Below, in pieces: positions 23,801 to 37,074 of a DNA stretch of 64,000 nt. The notes beneath the pieces were generated by a model, which saw nothing but the letters and a program-made list of their open reading frames with translations, ran no database searches and was not told where the DNA came from. How positions within the stretch are numbered: position 1 is the stretch's first letter; every line of letters begins with the position of its first letter. Both the position numbers and the translations under genes were made by a program. The DNA is from Scedosporium boydii. Its lineage: Eukaryota; Ascomycota; Sordariomycetes; Microascales; Microascaceae. The stretch lies in contig NJFT01000183.1 of assembly GCA_002221725.1 (NCBI GenBank), positions 1 to 64,000 of the forward strand. The letters are read 5' to 3'.

Positions 23801-23974
23801 CTTTGCCGCCCCCTCGGCAAGCAAGTTTCAGTTTGGATTTCTCCTTCACGCAAAGGTTAGGCTACCTGCTCATGAAAATATAGAAACATAGCGGGTCAGA
23901 ATACCTTACAGACTACATACCCGCATACAAACATGCACCAACCTAGTTACCTGGTTGGCTAACTCAGCACTTCG
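20882..23974. other. Intergenic, 3.1 kb
   Basis: Long gap between the rad3 start and the C2H2 factor. No frame has coding character. The sequence holds GTACGAAGTAC at 21339-21349 and a 20-bp near-perfect palindrome at 22912-22931. The last ~400 bp is probably the promoter and leader of the C2H2 gene. Confidence 0.6.
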
Positions 23975-25365
23975 ATGCCAGCTCAGTCACTGGAGACACC
24001 AGACTGCTCCGCTATGAACCTCTCGACTCTGCCTCCTATGAGGACTCCAATTGTGCAACTACCCCCGCCACCTCCACCACCGCTACAGCAACACAACCCT
24101 CCCTATCGGTATCCCTCGCCTGTGCTTCTCGGTCAACCACACAGGCTAGGCGAAGGGGGGGCATCGTACCCGCGGCCGGGCTCATTATACTCTCCTATGT
24201 CTGGTAGCGGTTTAGAACCTGGTGAACCCAGTTGGAGGACACCAGTCATGATGGAGACCTCTCCTTCTTCTGCCTCAAGTGTCATTGCTAATAGCTACGA
24301 CTCCTTTTCGGATTTCGAGTCTCTAATTCCGCCACCGTACGAATCCGGGCCATCCCCTGTGGCTTCCTCCCATGGGCCGGTAGCACCGAGCTCCCCCGAT
24401 CCCCCGGGAACAGCTAAACTAATTCATTCCCCGTCCCCTTTTCCTTCTCTCTCTGATGGGTCGTTTGATTGCCAGCCATTGGGGTCAGCTCGTGAAGACC
24501 GATTGAGATCGCACACACCAGGGCTATTTCCTGATGAGGAAACCCCCCGTCGCCGGCCTTCCAGACCCATACAAACGGCAGTCGTTTCCGATCAAGCCCC
24601 ATATTTCGCTGGGCCTTCTGAGTTTCTAAATGACTCACGGCAGCTACCGTGGCTGGAGAAATTTGGCTCTGGGTTGCATGGTGAGAGTATTTCGGAGGAA
24701 GCGATGTCTCTTGTTTATGGCAGCAAATCTCGAAGCGATCGCACCCGAAGGGTTCCTAGGAGACTCACGACTAAGGAAGACGCCAATTTCCAATGTGAAG
24801 TCAAAGGGTGTGGCAAGCTCTTTAGTCGAAGCTACAATTTTAAGGCTCACATGGAAACGCACGACGAAAAAAGAGAGTATCCGTTTCCATGCCTAGAGAA
24901 AGGGTGCGCCAAGAAATTTGTGCGGAAGACAGACCTTCATAGACATCACCAAAGTGTACATACTAAGGAGCGGCATCACAAGTGCGACTACTGTGGCCGT
25001 CTCTTTGCCAGGAAGGATACTTTAAGACGGTAGGGGCCGATTGTGCTAACCTTCAGGCGCGGGCTTCAGTAAACGGAAAGCTAACGATCCTGCCTTGTTC
25101 CAGGCACATGGACGATGGTTGTGCGAAACGGTTCGACATAGGGACTTTGGACCTGCGCGTTGAGGGCTTCGATGGAGGAACCCTCCTCTGCGGTAAATAC
25201 CTTGACGGGCCAGACTCCCCTCCATCGTCCATTCCCTTCCATAGTATCATACCGCTCATGCCGCGTGCGGCGTCATCGCCGGATAGGAGTGCTCCATACT
25301 CGTTTTCACACCCCGGCTCTATCAGCCGTTCATCCCATGGTATCCCTCCTAGTGGCCAGACATGA
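23975..25365 (+). CDS. C2H2 zinc-finger transcription factor
   Basis: Predicted nuclear DNA-binding regulator of about 438 aa. Two exons, 23975-25029 and 25104-25365, join CG|G in phase within the third finger. Residues 1-260 are Pro/Ser-rich and probably disordered, with a polyproline run near residue 28. Three fingers follow. The first is CEVKGCGKLFSRSYNFKAH, ending in H-x3-H. The second is CLEKGCAKKFVRKTDLHRHH, ending in VH. The third is CDYCGRLFARKDTLRRH, whose last ligand, after the intron, is Cys (DDGC) rather than His. A basic stretch (RRVPRRLTTKE) precedes the fingers. The tail is Ser/Pro-rich. No specific orthologue is recognised. The gene is convergent with RPA190. Confidence 0.85.
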
Positions 25366-25883
25366 GGATGCGGCCCTGTATCGTGCTCCAGCTCTCTCTC
25401 CCTAATTTTGTGCAGCGAACCCACAGCTGAGGAGAGTCCGGACCCCTTCCCGGCGGCGTTACGCCACAAGCGAGAGTTTAGATCTGATATATATGTGTAT
25501 CCAAACTGGAAAAGGGAGGTAGGGTCTATTATGGTGAGCCGCGCAACCAGTATGAAAAGCCAGGATGGGATGGGACAATAGGACTGGCTCTGGATTCCTC
25601 CCGCGAGGCTCCCCAACTTGGAAACATGTATCAATTCCTGTATCGCCCAGAGCTAGCATAGCCTCGGCGAAATACTATTCCGCCCACCTCTGAGCAGAAG
25701 CCCGAGATCCCAACCCACTCTACGGCTGATGGGGGCTGGAAAAATACACAAGGGTCGATACGCGTATATTAACACCGAAGAATAAAATGGACAGACTAGT
25801 ACAATTGCAGCCTGCGAGCTACCACCTCCTTTTCTTCACTGACTAGAGTAAGACAACCGAAAAAGTAACCAAACATCCGACAA
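25366..25883. other. Intergenic between convergent genes
   Basis: The 3' flanks of the C2H2 gene and RPA190 meet here. No gene or RNA was recognised. Confidence 0.6.
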
Positions 25884-28800
25884 CTAGCTCGCCACACCCC
25901 CGTGGCAGGTGGGCGCCATCCCAAGGACATCAAATGAACCGGTTCCCACTTTGCCCAGTTTTCCCACGACAATCCTTCCACTCGGAGTGGTCAGGTTATC
26001 CCAATCACCTTCTATTAATGCATCCCGTAGGAAGGCAACGGTTGTCTCAAAACTCATCTTGGTGAACGGACTGATATTGCCAGCCAAACCTAGACGGTTG
26101 AAAGGTGTGAACTCTCCATTCCTCGTCATGTAGTCTGCGATTAGGTTAAGATGTCGATTGTCAACGGCGATGTTATGAGACTGGAAAACGCCTCGTAATT
26201 CTCGGATGATGTTGTTGCGGCACGCTTCCACGCCATATTCCTCTAGTGTGGTGGCGATATCGTTTGTGATGATGCGGTCGACGTCCACAAACTCGGGGAA
26301 TTCCCAAATAGCACGCAAATTTACCCCAGAGGTATGAATGACGGGTATTTTACTGCCGTCTTCTGCCTTCTCGTCGGCGACGAACGTGCAGTCTCCTAGA
26401 CCCGGCACCTGCTGTATCACGGATCTCTTCACAGCGTCCCGCACCAAATTGACCATCAGTAATTTTGGTGTTTCCACGTTATATTCCGCAGTAAATTCGA
26501 CAGTGAATGAGGACTGCCGACCATCGGGAATGTCGTATCGGAACTGGGTGATATTTCCATACTTCGACCGAAGACGGCTGAGATATTGGGGACCTTGGTC
26601 CCACAACGTGGCTCGCTCAGTCCTTTCCCCCTCGTTTGAAAGCCTAGACCCCTGGGCTGCGTCGTCGTCACTGTCTTCTTCATCGATACGTGCGGCGGGC
26701 TCGTTAAGATTACGATTCTCGTTGAAATCATCTTCGTCAATTGGCGACGCTTCCCTTGCCATCCGCCGCTGGATCAAATCATCTTCATCGTCGTTCGGCC
26801 CGTATGATACGGTTTGGGTACGGTTCTCTCGGTTCTTGGCACTCGTCGTATCTCCCTCAGCGGCATCATCGTCGTCGCCGTCATCATCCATAGCCGGTCG
26901 CGCCATGCTGGAGGCCTGCGATAATTTTAGGATTCCTGCTCGAATGCCGACAACGGGTGTGGCCGAGCTTCCTTGGCCGCCTCGTTTCTTGATCTCCTTC
27001 CGAATAACCGAAAGGAGATTAGGTATGAGGACGTTCTCAACAGTCGACAAGATGGCGGAAGGATCGATGCCGTATGTCCGCCGAATCTCTTGCATGGGGA
27101 AGAACTGCAGCCGAACTCTATAGAGCTTGGCCAATCCATGATTATCGCTTTGGCCAACAGTCTCAATAACCCTTGCCGTATCAATGACATGCGAGAGAGG
27201 CAGAATACTGATGGACTTCGAGAACAATTGGCCCTCTTCTGGTGACAAGCTGTTGCTTACGAGCAAAGTCATGCTCGGCGTGGAGATGTTCTTGGCTGCA
27301 GTCATGAGGATTTCCCGCAGTCTTGGAATGCCCAGTGTGACGTTCTTAGCTGAGTGCCCTGCCAAGTGGAAGGTGTTTAGGGTCATTTGTGTTGACGGTT
27401 CCCCGATAGACTGGCCAGCAACTATCCCGACAGCCTCTCCAGGTTCCACGAGTGAGCGCATGAACTTTGTGGCTAGGAGTGTTTCTGCAGTCTTGCGGGT
27501 TGGCTTGAGAACCGCGGAGGTGCCCGTTTCATCTTGCGCACTACGGACGACATTGTCTTTATTCTCAGACAGGTACGATGTCATCGCGTCAAAAAAGCTC
27601 TCAGAAGTGGCAAATAGGGTCTGAGCTGGGTTGAATAAAGAGTTCACGGGATCCTTAACCGAATGACTGCCCCGTTTGGCATGCTTGATGGCACTCTTCA
27701 TATGCTTTATAACCTCGCTCTTCCTCGCGGCAAGATTCTTGTTTCCGTCCGCGCCAAAGTGGAGCTGGGAGGCTTGGGATTTGATGTTGCGAAGAACAAA
27801 CTCGAAATTGCCGAGGTACTCTTGCTTCGTAATATCAAGACCGTCTTCGCCGTAGAGGAACTGTACAAGAGTGCCATCTGAGTCGCGGACGGTCGTATCG
27901 TAGGCGACGAGGAGCCCTTCCATGCCCTTGATAATACATCGCTGAAGGTAGCCGGAACGCGAGGTTTTGACAGCAGTGTCGATAAGACCTTCTCTTCCGG
28001 CCATCAAATGGAAGAAGTACTCTTGAGGGCGAACTCCAGTCAAGAATCTGTTCACGATGTATCCACCAGCCCTAAGGTTCGTGTCGAAGGACTTGAAGCA
28101 AGGAAGAGACCTCCCGTTAACCATTAGGGGAACTCTACGTCCTTCGAGAACCTGCTGGCCAAGATTGACTGAAATTTGGTTGGCGTTGACCTGGCTACCT
28201 TTGGCGCCGGAGATGGTCATCGCCTGCATGTGGTTTTTAGGAAAGGGTTTCTCTAACCCAACTGGGAGACATTTGGCCGTGACAGCGGAAGAAAGCTTGG
28301 CTGCGTTCCCGTTCATGAGCATATCAAGGTTCTCTTGTTTCGTATCGTCTCTCATTACCTCCTCAAGTCGTCTCATGAGCACAGGATCCGTGGGGGAAGG
28401 CGTTTGATCTTTCATGCCGACATAATCTGCCGCCACTTTGAGACCGATGTATTGTGATTCCTCCAATTTCTCGCCGCGCGACTGCTCTCCCTTTGGCGTT
28501 AGAGTAAGGTCATCCATGCCGCAAGTGAAGGCACACATGTGTAGAGTGCGGGTAAGAAGTCTGCCCATGCTGCTTAGGAGCTTGCCGGCAATGGTTGGGC
28601 CATAGACTTCGTGTACGGAGTGGATAAATCCCCCGGAGGATGGACCCAGCTGGGACTTGTCAAGAATTCCGCTGATGAATACACCATCGTCAAAAATAAC
28701 CGATTCCTCTTCGATTCCAGCTGGGCCCCACGCGGATCCGTTGATTTTTGAACCACCCTTCATCCAAAGACCTCCACAGCTAGGCGGGGTTATGTTGAGC

Positions 28801-31062
28801 AGTACCGTGGAAATGATTTGCTTCCCGGTCCATAACGGCTTGGGTTTCAAAATGGCAGGCGGAATAAGCTCAATCCTATCTCGGAGAATGTGGCCACTTT
28901 CCGGGCGGAGTGCGCTGTATACTAGCTGGTAATAATCACCCCTGTCGACAAAGGTGTCTTTGCTGCAAAGCGCAACTGAGATTGACAGGTGGTCTTGAAT
29001 CAATCCTCGGAGTGGGCTTCCCTGGGTACCCGAGAGATACTGGTGGTCGGTGTCGGCCAATTGAAGTGCCTCTGCCCGGGCTACCTCGTTCTGCGGGAAG
29101 TGCATGTTCATCTCATCACCATCGAAGTCGGCATTGTATGTATTGCAGTTCGCATAGTGCATTCGAATGGTTTTCTCGCCCGGTAACACGCGAACTCGAT
29201 GCCCCATGATAGACGGTTTGTGAAGAGTTGGCTGTCGGTTCATCAATACGACATCACCATTAGCAAGGTGTCGATGCACTTTTTTGTTTTTGACTCCTCC
29301 ATTGTTTATTGTGCTTGGCGTCAAAAGTTGATGAGCCAAAGACTCTCGCTCCTCGGCGGTCTTCCACCTGAGGTTCAAGATTTGTCCAGCTTCATTTTCA
29401 AGGGCCGAAGCACCGGGCCATTTTTCGGTCCCATTTATCACGGCTTGGGCTAGCTCTCTCACATTGTGACTTGTTACAGGCTCGGGATAGGTTAGCCTGG
29501 TAGCGAACACCGGGGGTACTCCAATTTCGTTCGTGTCAATGTTGGGATCTGGCGATATGACACTCCTCGCAGCGTAGTTGACTCTCTTTCCCATCATATT
29601 CTTTCGGAACAAGCCTTCCTTCTTCTCCAGTTTTTGTTTGATTCCATCTTCGACCCTCTGAGCGGCTAGGCCCTGCACAGGACTCTTTGTCTTGTCAATC
29701 AGGCAGTTCACAGAGTCTTGTAGTTCTGTCCATGCTTGATGGAGGGACGCGAGCGTGTTTTTTCGGCGCCGTTCCCCGGGCATCGCAGCGGACTCGTCCC
29801 GGAGATCGCGATGAGCTTGGACAACCCGTTCAGAGCTTCTTAAAATGTTCTTGTAAAGGGCGTTCTGCTGAGCTTCACTTATTCGATCTTGGCCCATCCG
29901 TGCTTCAGGTCGGAATCTATTCGGCGGCACTAGGACAGCCTGCAGGAAGAACATTTCGGCCGTAACTTTAACCGATTTACCCACCGCACGGCCATTATAC
30001 AAAAGCCTCATGATATCCTGCTCTTTCTCGAAGAGAAGATCAAGTCTTGCACGAACTTCCATAGCATCCAGGTAGCGCTGTGCCTCTGTGGTCTCGCGGG
30101 GTTGCATCATGGCGGCGTCGATAATATCGTCGTCGGCACCATCTGAACTATCGGAGAGGGGACTCAAGCCCGCGTCAAGCGCACTCTCGGCCGAGCCGGT
30201 CTTGTCCGGGTTAGCCTTACGGAGGGCTGCCATTGCATCGACCGCCCTCAAATTTTTGATCGCCATCAACTCCCGGTCCTTTGCCGATAACGCCTTCTCG
30301 AAAATTTTGACAAATCGGTCCTTGCGATAGGCAGGGCTAATGCCCTGACATGTAGCACACCTCCTAGCTTTGACAATGTCGGCCAGGAACTGTTTAATCA
30401 AGGACCTTCGCATTTGGGTAGCACCTTCGTGCTTCACGGGATCGTTGCCGCGCCGTTTCGCATGTCGCAGGGCATCCCTCACAAATGATTCTCTGGACTT
30501 GATCGCAGAGTCTGTGAAAGGGTTACCCTCCTCCTCAGCTTCGCCAGAGGAGTAGTCCGAGCCGCGGTCGATGCCGAGAACATCTTCTCCAAGGACATCA
30601 ATCGATGCAGCCTCATTGAGCAGGCCGTATTGCAAGAGCCGAAATTTGCAAATGTAAGCGTGCACATCCTTCCTGCTCATTCTAAAGCCGCGACAGTAAA
30701 TGCATTGAGCTCGCAAAAGCCGGAGGACCTGATCCATGAAAACGGGGTGATAGACTGGTACAGGGAGCTCGATATGACCTGGGTGACCCGGACATTGTGC
30801 ATTTCGAAGATGGCAAGTATCGCAACTATATAGAGACCGTTAGGACGTAATATCATGAAGCTAGAGGGAAATAAACCCACGGCAGGTCGCCCCACGCTCC
30901 GAGGGCGGGATCATAGAGGCCATCGGGAACAGGCAGCATTAAGCTGTCGAAAGTGTTGTCATTCTGGATACGCTTTACAGAAACAGCTCGTATCTCGCCG
31001 GTAGAAATGAATTCGAAATCGACCCTGTCAATGGCATCCGCCACAGGGACAGATATATTCAT
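25884..31062 (-). CDS. RPA190: RNA polymerase I largest subunit (A190/RPA190)
   Basis: Catalytic subunit of nucleolar RNA polymerase I, which transcribes 35S rRNA. Two exons, 30881-31062 and 25884-30825, with a 55-nt intron, give about 1707 aa (yeast A190 is 1664). The start at 31062 is an ATG (MNISVPVADAIDRVDFEFIS). A slightly longer frame reaches only a GTG. The splice joins GLYDPALGAWGDLP to CDTCHLRNAQCPGHPGHIEL, the N-terminal zinc clamp. The metal-A motif NADFDGDEMNMHFPQ lies near residue 625. The trigger-loop region is EPGEAVGIVAGQSIGEPSTQ. A long acidic insertion (DDDGDDDDAAEGD and following) sits in the jaw region, as expected for Pol I. It diverges from PRP3, with 378 bp between the starts. 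Confidence 0.97.
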
Positions 31063-31440
31063 CTTGGCATAAGCGCTCTCGTATTTCCGTGGGGCAGGGA
31101 ATCTCGGTCTCACAACATGGGTTCTCGGATGCGCTTCTTCAGTAACTTGAGAGTTAATTCACGGTTAGGAAAAAAATTCACGGCAAAAAATTTGAGCGGT
31201 GAGAGAGGGCAAAATCTTGGTCCCACTGCCAAGACTACCAAATTCTTGAAGCTGGTCTTCTCACGTGATTCCTCCTATGCGAACTTATGTAAGTGACATC
31301 TATTGACCAGGTTTGAGAGGAACAAAGCGTTGCTTGGTCTTTGCTACGCCTCCCCAGGCATTTGTTTCAACAAAAGGAGAGTCAACAAACTCCAACACAT
31401 CAAACTCTGTGGGATAGTATTAGAGAATCCCCTTCCAAAC
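31063..31440. promoter_or_regulatory. Shared promoter region of RPA190 and PRP3
   Basis: This 378-bp gap separates divergent start codons of a Pol I subunit gene (-) and a splicing-factor gene (+), so both promoters must lie here or overlap the neighbours. No TATA box is obvious. An A-rich stretch lies at about 31165-31195. Confidence 0.6.
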
Positions 31441-32913
31441 ATGGATCGCCACCACGCGCAGGGTAACCTTGGTCCTCGGCCAGACTCGTCGACTCGAATT
31501 AATAAAATGGAATCGGCGGCAGACAAGATGGCCGCGCTCAAGGCAAGAGTCGCGGCAGCAATCGGGAGCAGCAAGGCGAAGGGTGGTCTAAACGTCGGAC
31601 TTCACCCAGCGCTCGAGGATTTAGGAACCTGGAAGGCACCAACAAGGGCACCAAGTCTCGTTCTATCGCCATATCGTCCGCATCGACAAGATTCTGCAAA
31701 TGATAGGCCCGAGCCTGGAAAAGACGGCCACGCCCCTTCGATACAGCGACCTACAAGCACGCAACCTAATCCATACTATGACGAATCGCATGAAAGCCAG
31801 ACCGTGAGGTCGAGGGAGCCCAGACAGTTAATATTCAATCAGAAGGGCAAGTTCATACAACAAGCGAATGCGCTACGTCGCCAGGCAGCTCTCGAGGCTA
31901 TGAAGAAACGCATCGCCGAGCAAACTCGGAGGGCAGGCATTGATGATGAGCTGGACGTGGAGAAAAATTTTGCCACGGAGGACCCTCCTGACATCGAGTG
32001 GTGGGATGAAGGCCTTGTGACAGAGAAAAGTTATTCAAACGTCGATGGTCCTATAGGCACGAAGGTTCGGGCTACCGATAGCATTGTCACAGAGTTTATT
32101 CAGCATCCAGTCGCCATCGATCCCCCCCAAGACCAGAACATACCACCTCCGAAACCTATGTATCTCACAAGCAAGGAGCAGAAGAAAATGCGGCGTCAGC
32201 GAAGAATGGCCGATCTGAAAGAGAGACAGGCCAAGGAAAAGCTAGGCCTCATCCCGGCCCCGCCGCCCAAGGTTAAGAAGGCCAACCTCATGCGTGTTCT
32301 CGGGGAAGAAGCCGTGAAGGATCCCACCGCTGTGGAAGCACGGGTTAATCGAGAGATTTTGGAGCGGAAACAGAAGCATCTTCAGGTTAACGAAGAGCGG
32401 AAATTGACGAAAGACCAGAGACACGAAAAAATCGCGGCAGGCCATGAGAGGGATGCCGCGAAAGGAATTCACCTGGTGGTTTTCAGGATCAAGAGCCTTG
32501 CCAACGGTCAACACCGGTTCAAGATAAGCAAGAACGCTGAACAATTAGCGTTGACCGGAATCTGCATTATGCATCCAACTTTTAATCTCATCATCGCAGA
32601 AGGAGGGGAGCAGGGCATTCGACAATATCGCAAGTTGATGGTCAACCGCATCGACTGGACGGAGAATGCTCCATCCCGTCTGACGGTGAACCAACAAAAC
32701 ACACCCCGTTCCTGGCTCCAGGCGGAAGATGAGCGAGGTGTCCTCAAAGACCTTTCCTCTAACGACTTGAAGATTGTATTTGAAGGCCAAGTCAAAGTTA
32801 GGGCGTTCAAGAAATGGGGTAGCAAGGTTTGCGAAACCGACGCTGAGGTGAGGGAGCTTCTAGGTCGTTACAAGATGGACAACTTTTGGTCCCTTGCAAA
32901 GAGCGTAGGGTAA
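31441..32913 (+). CDS. prp3: U4/U6 snRNP splicing factor Prp3
   Basis: Component of the U4/U6 and U4/U6.U5 snRNPs, needed for spliceosome assembly. It is a single exon of about 490 aa from ATG 31441 (MDRHHAQGNLGPRPD). The frame extends upstream to 31303, but that extension has no family character. ATG 31507 (MESAADKMAALKARVAAAIG) is another possible start. The central PRP3 domain contains TSKEQKKMRRQRRMADLKER and ends with DPTAVEARVNREILERKQKH. The C-terminal DUF1115-type domain contains QYRKLMVNRIDWTEN and KVRAFKKWGSK. The protein is basic and charged. It is convergent with histone H3. Confidence 0.92.
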   Translation: MDRHHAQGNLGPRPDSSTRINKMESAADKMAALKARVAAAIGSSKAKGGLNVGLHPALEDLGTWKAPTRAPSLVLSPYRPHRQDSANDRPEPGKDGHAPSIQRPTSTQPNPYYDESHESQTVRSREPRQLIFNQKGKFIQQANALRRQAALEAMKKRIAEQTRRAGIDDELDVEKNFATEDPPDIEWWDEGLVTEKSYSNVDGPIGTKVRATDSIVTEFIQHPVAIDPPQDQNIPPPKPMYLTSKEQKKMRRQRRMADLKERQAKEKLGLIPAPPPKVKKANLMRVLGEEAVKDPTAVEARVNREILERKQKHLQVNEERKLTKDQRHEKIAAGHERDAAKGIHLVVFRIKSLANGQHRFKISKNAEQLALTGICIMHPTFNLIIAEGGEQGIRQYRKLMVNRIDWTENAPSRLTVNQQNTPRSWLQAEDERGVLKDLSSNDLKIVFEGQVKVRAFKKWGSKVCETDAEVRELLGRYKMDNFWSLAKSVG

Positions 32914-33843
<930 letters not shown>

Positions 33844-34882
33844 TGTGAATGTGATGGAATATGGTTGTTTTGATGGTTTTTGTGATGAAACCGTCTGTGG
33901 ATGATTGATGGAGACTCTGTTGTTGAAGAGGAAGAAATGAAGGTTCCAGGTTGGGGGGTGAGATGGTATTTGTAGGTGGCTGATGAGTCAGGTGCGGCTG
34001 GCTGATTGAGATTCTGTACGTCAAGGCAGGGGTTAAATGCGCATTCTTGGCCCCGAAAAAAATCTTTCCCCATTTGGCTATTCCTTATTTTTTATTTGTT
34101 GCCTGCGCCACCGGTATCGATTTGATGATTGGTCAAGGCTTCCCAAATCTTGATCCACACACAGGTAATCCACATCCACTTACTACGCGCTAGATTTGAC
34201 GCGAATTATTCCAAACAAAGTCCCGAATCCTCCACACACCCCACATTAACTCACGGAAATGGATGCAGGTTACTTGGTATGGAGAAGCTTGGGCAGACGC
34301 GGAACGCGTCATGATAATGAGACCTCTCGCGGTTTTTGTGCATTTACGAATACATTAGACTGCATCTTTACAAAGTCTCAGAGGCATCCTAATTAAGAAA
34401 TTCGTACAGTGAAGAAAACCCTTGGCGATGCAACGGATTAGAGTGAGGCAAATGGACCACATACAGCAGCTGCCACGAGTGCTATTTCCTGGAGTTACCT
34501 CTGCATTTAAAGAAAGTATTGCTCTATTCACTAGCAATGTCTCTCAAGCAGTGTGCCTTAATACTTCGCAGTAAACAAGACCGAAAATATCAAACTGTTG
34601 GATTCAATACCGCGTGGTGTCTGTGCACTGAAAGTACGTACTTCGTGCTTTCTCTGATGGGCGATGAGTGATGAGCATTTCCAGCGCTCGAAATGTGGGT
34701 CGGGCTGACTTGCGGTGATTGAGTGTCACCCTCATTCGCTTTTTAAGGGTTCCCCACCTCCTCTTCACGCGTTCCAAGTCTCACAACCTAAACTAGACTT
34801 TATCAAGTTCGGAGAGCCAATTTATCATCACTACTCTTTTTACAATTTCACCGTTCGAAATACTCTTCAACAATATCTGAAA
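33844..34882. promoter_or_regulatory. Bidirectional histone H3-H4 promoter region
   Basis: The 1,039-bp space between divergent H3 and H4 starts should hold both promoters and their cell-cycle elements. A reverse CCAAT box (ATTGG) is at 34128-34132. A GTACGTACTTCGTG motif lies at about 34635. The 5' leader before H4 is AT-rich and ends with AAAATG. Confidence 0.65.
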
Positions 34883-35305
<423 letters not shown>

Positions 35306-37074
35306 ATTTATTCGCCTTGATTGGTTTTCTTGTCAATGTTCTCCTATCTGGTGGTTTAGCACTGGTTTGGCGATTGCATTCAATGTTACGAATGATTACG
35401 GGTTCGGATTTTGTTTCGTCTGGTTAAATGTATTATACACATGGGTTAGGGGAATGGGGTTCAAACGGAGATTTCAATTTTAATCCAAATTGCATCAATG
35501 GTCCCGAATTTGACATGCTAGTCAACAGTCGTGTGTAGCGGACCGCATGTGCGAACACCATGTTGCTGTGATAAAACATGTGTCGTTGGGGAAAGAGGAT
35601 CTAGGTAGGCAACGGAGTAGACTCATTCTATTATTTTTGTTATTCTTATTGTTGCTATTAGATGGCTATTAGATGGGCCTCGGAGTGGAATCACGAGTCG
35701 CTCTCGCCGGCGCGGGCATTATTTGACTGGGAACAATTCGAAAGTTTCAGGATGTGGGCAAGGTTTTTGCCAGGATGATAAAAGCTGAAAGCGTGACGCA
35801 CAGAGGTCGACCAGTTTCCAGATTGGACTGAGAACAACAAAACTGCATCGATGGTTGAGTGGCTGTGCGCATACCTCAGTACTTACCCATCAATTACACA
35901 GCTGGAATATGCCGGTTGAAGACGATTTTACTGGCTGCCGGGCAGCGTTCCTGAGCCGAGCAGCTGGATCCGGAGTTAGAAGTGAAAGGAATAAAAATGA
36001 TGAAAAAAAATTTTAAAGAAAGAAGCGTCATTAAAGGGGACAAGTCCGGGGACAACCGCTTTCGGTGCTCTTCTTGACAGGCTTAACAGGCTCAATGGGT
36101 GTCGGCTGCATTGTTGTCAAGGGAAGCCGGAGGACTCCGATCGGCCCCACCGAACCTCGGTCCCAATATGGAACAGTCGTACCTGACTCATAGCATGGTG
36201 GTACCACAGAACAATCGCAACGGTCACACGAGTGACTCGCACCATGCAAACTCTGCTGTCAAGCCATGTTCGTCAGCGGAAGAAATTTTCGTCTTCTCGC
36301 ATTTTCTCGCACCCTGCCGGCGGAAGCTCGCCATGCCGGCATCTAGCGACGGATCGATCAATTGACAGATGTACTTGTAGTTTTAAATTTCCGGAAATCG
36401 AGCGTTGCGCTGCACTTCCTGCTGAACACTGCTTGGGCGACGGAGACACCCGCAATCAGGATATCGGTCGACAGCAAGAGGAGCCAAATTCGCCAGGTCT
36501 CAATTTGCTGTCATGGGTTCTCGTTCTCTTCACAACCTACCAGCAATAATTATATTGGATAGAAACGGCTAAAGTCCTCCAGGTACTGGTTCACTCTTTT
36601 TAAAGCGTACGCATGACGAAGGGTTGACGCGAAGCGAAGGGTTAGGAAAGACAAAGAATGCCATCGACAATGAGAGAGGGTGGTGGAATGGTCTCTCTAA
36701 ACCCGAGCAGAAACTGGTGTCATGGGCGGTAATGCTCGTGCGCCAAGCAAGAGTCCTTGGAGGGTCTTGGTAGTCTACAAGTACCTGTGTAGATCGCCGC
36801 CTTATTTGTGGGGTCGGCATTAATAATTGATTGGTGCGCCGAAAGTATCGGAACCTCCGTCGACGTCAACGCCAGGCCTCCGTAAGCATTTGACTAGCCC
36901 TGAGCTAGCCGAGAGCCTACAAGTACACCAAGACCACGAGGTCATCGGGCGACGCTCTGGCTGAGTACATAAGTCGCAGACACCCAACTTTTGCCACCTT
37001 GGATCACGTTTGTAATTTTTCCCATCCACAGTCTTAATATTCGTATATCTCGACGATACTATCTAATCTTCGCA
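35306..37074. other. Intergenic, 1.8 kb
   Basis: The 3' flank of H4 and the promoter of the second C2H2 factor. ATTGG (reverse CCAAT) occurs near 36830. No coding frame is convincing. Confidence 0.6.

Noticed and set aside
31063..31113. N-terminal extension of RPA190 to 31,113
   Set aside because: The extended frame begins at GTG, not ATG, and the ATG at 31,062 gives the family-typical N-terminus.
31303..31440. Longer Prp3 start at 31,303
   Set aside because: The extra 46 residues have no family character and lie in the divergent promoter region; ATG 31,441 or 31,507 fits better.
35440..35462. Telomere-like GGGTTAGGGG
   Set aside because: A single occurrence between genes, not a tandem array.
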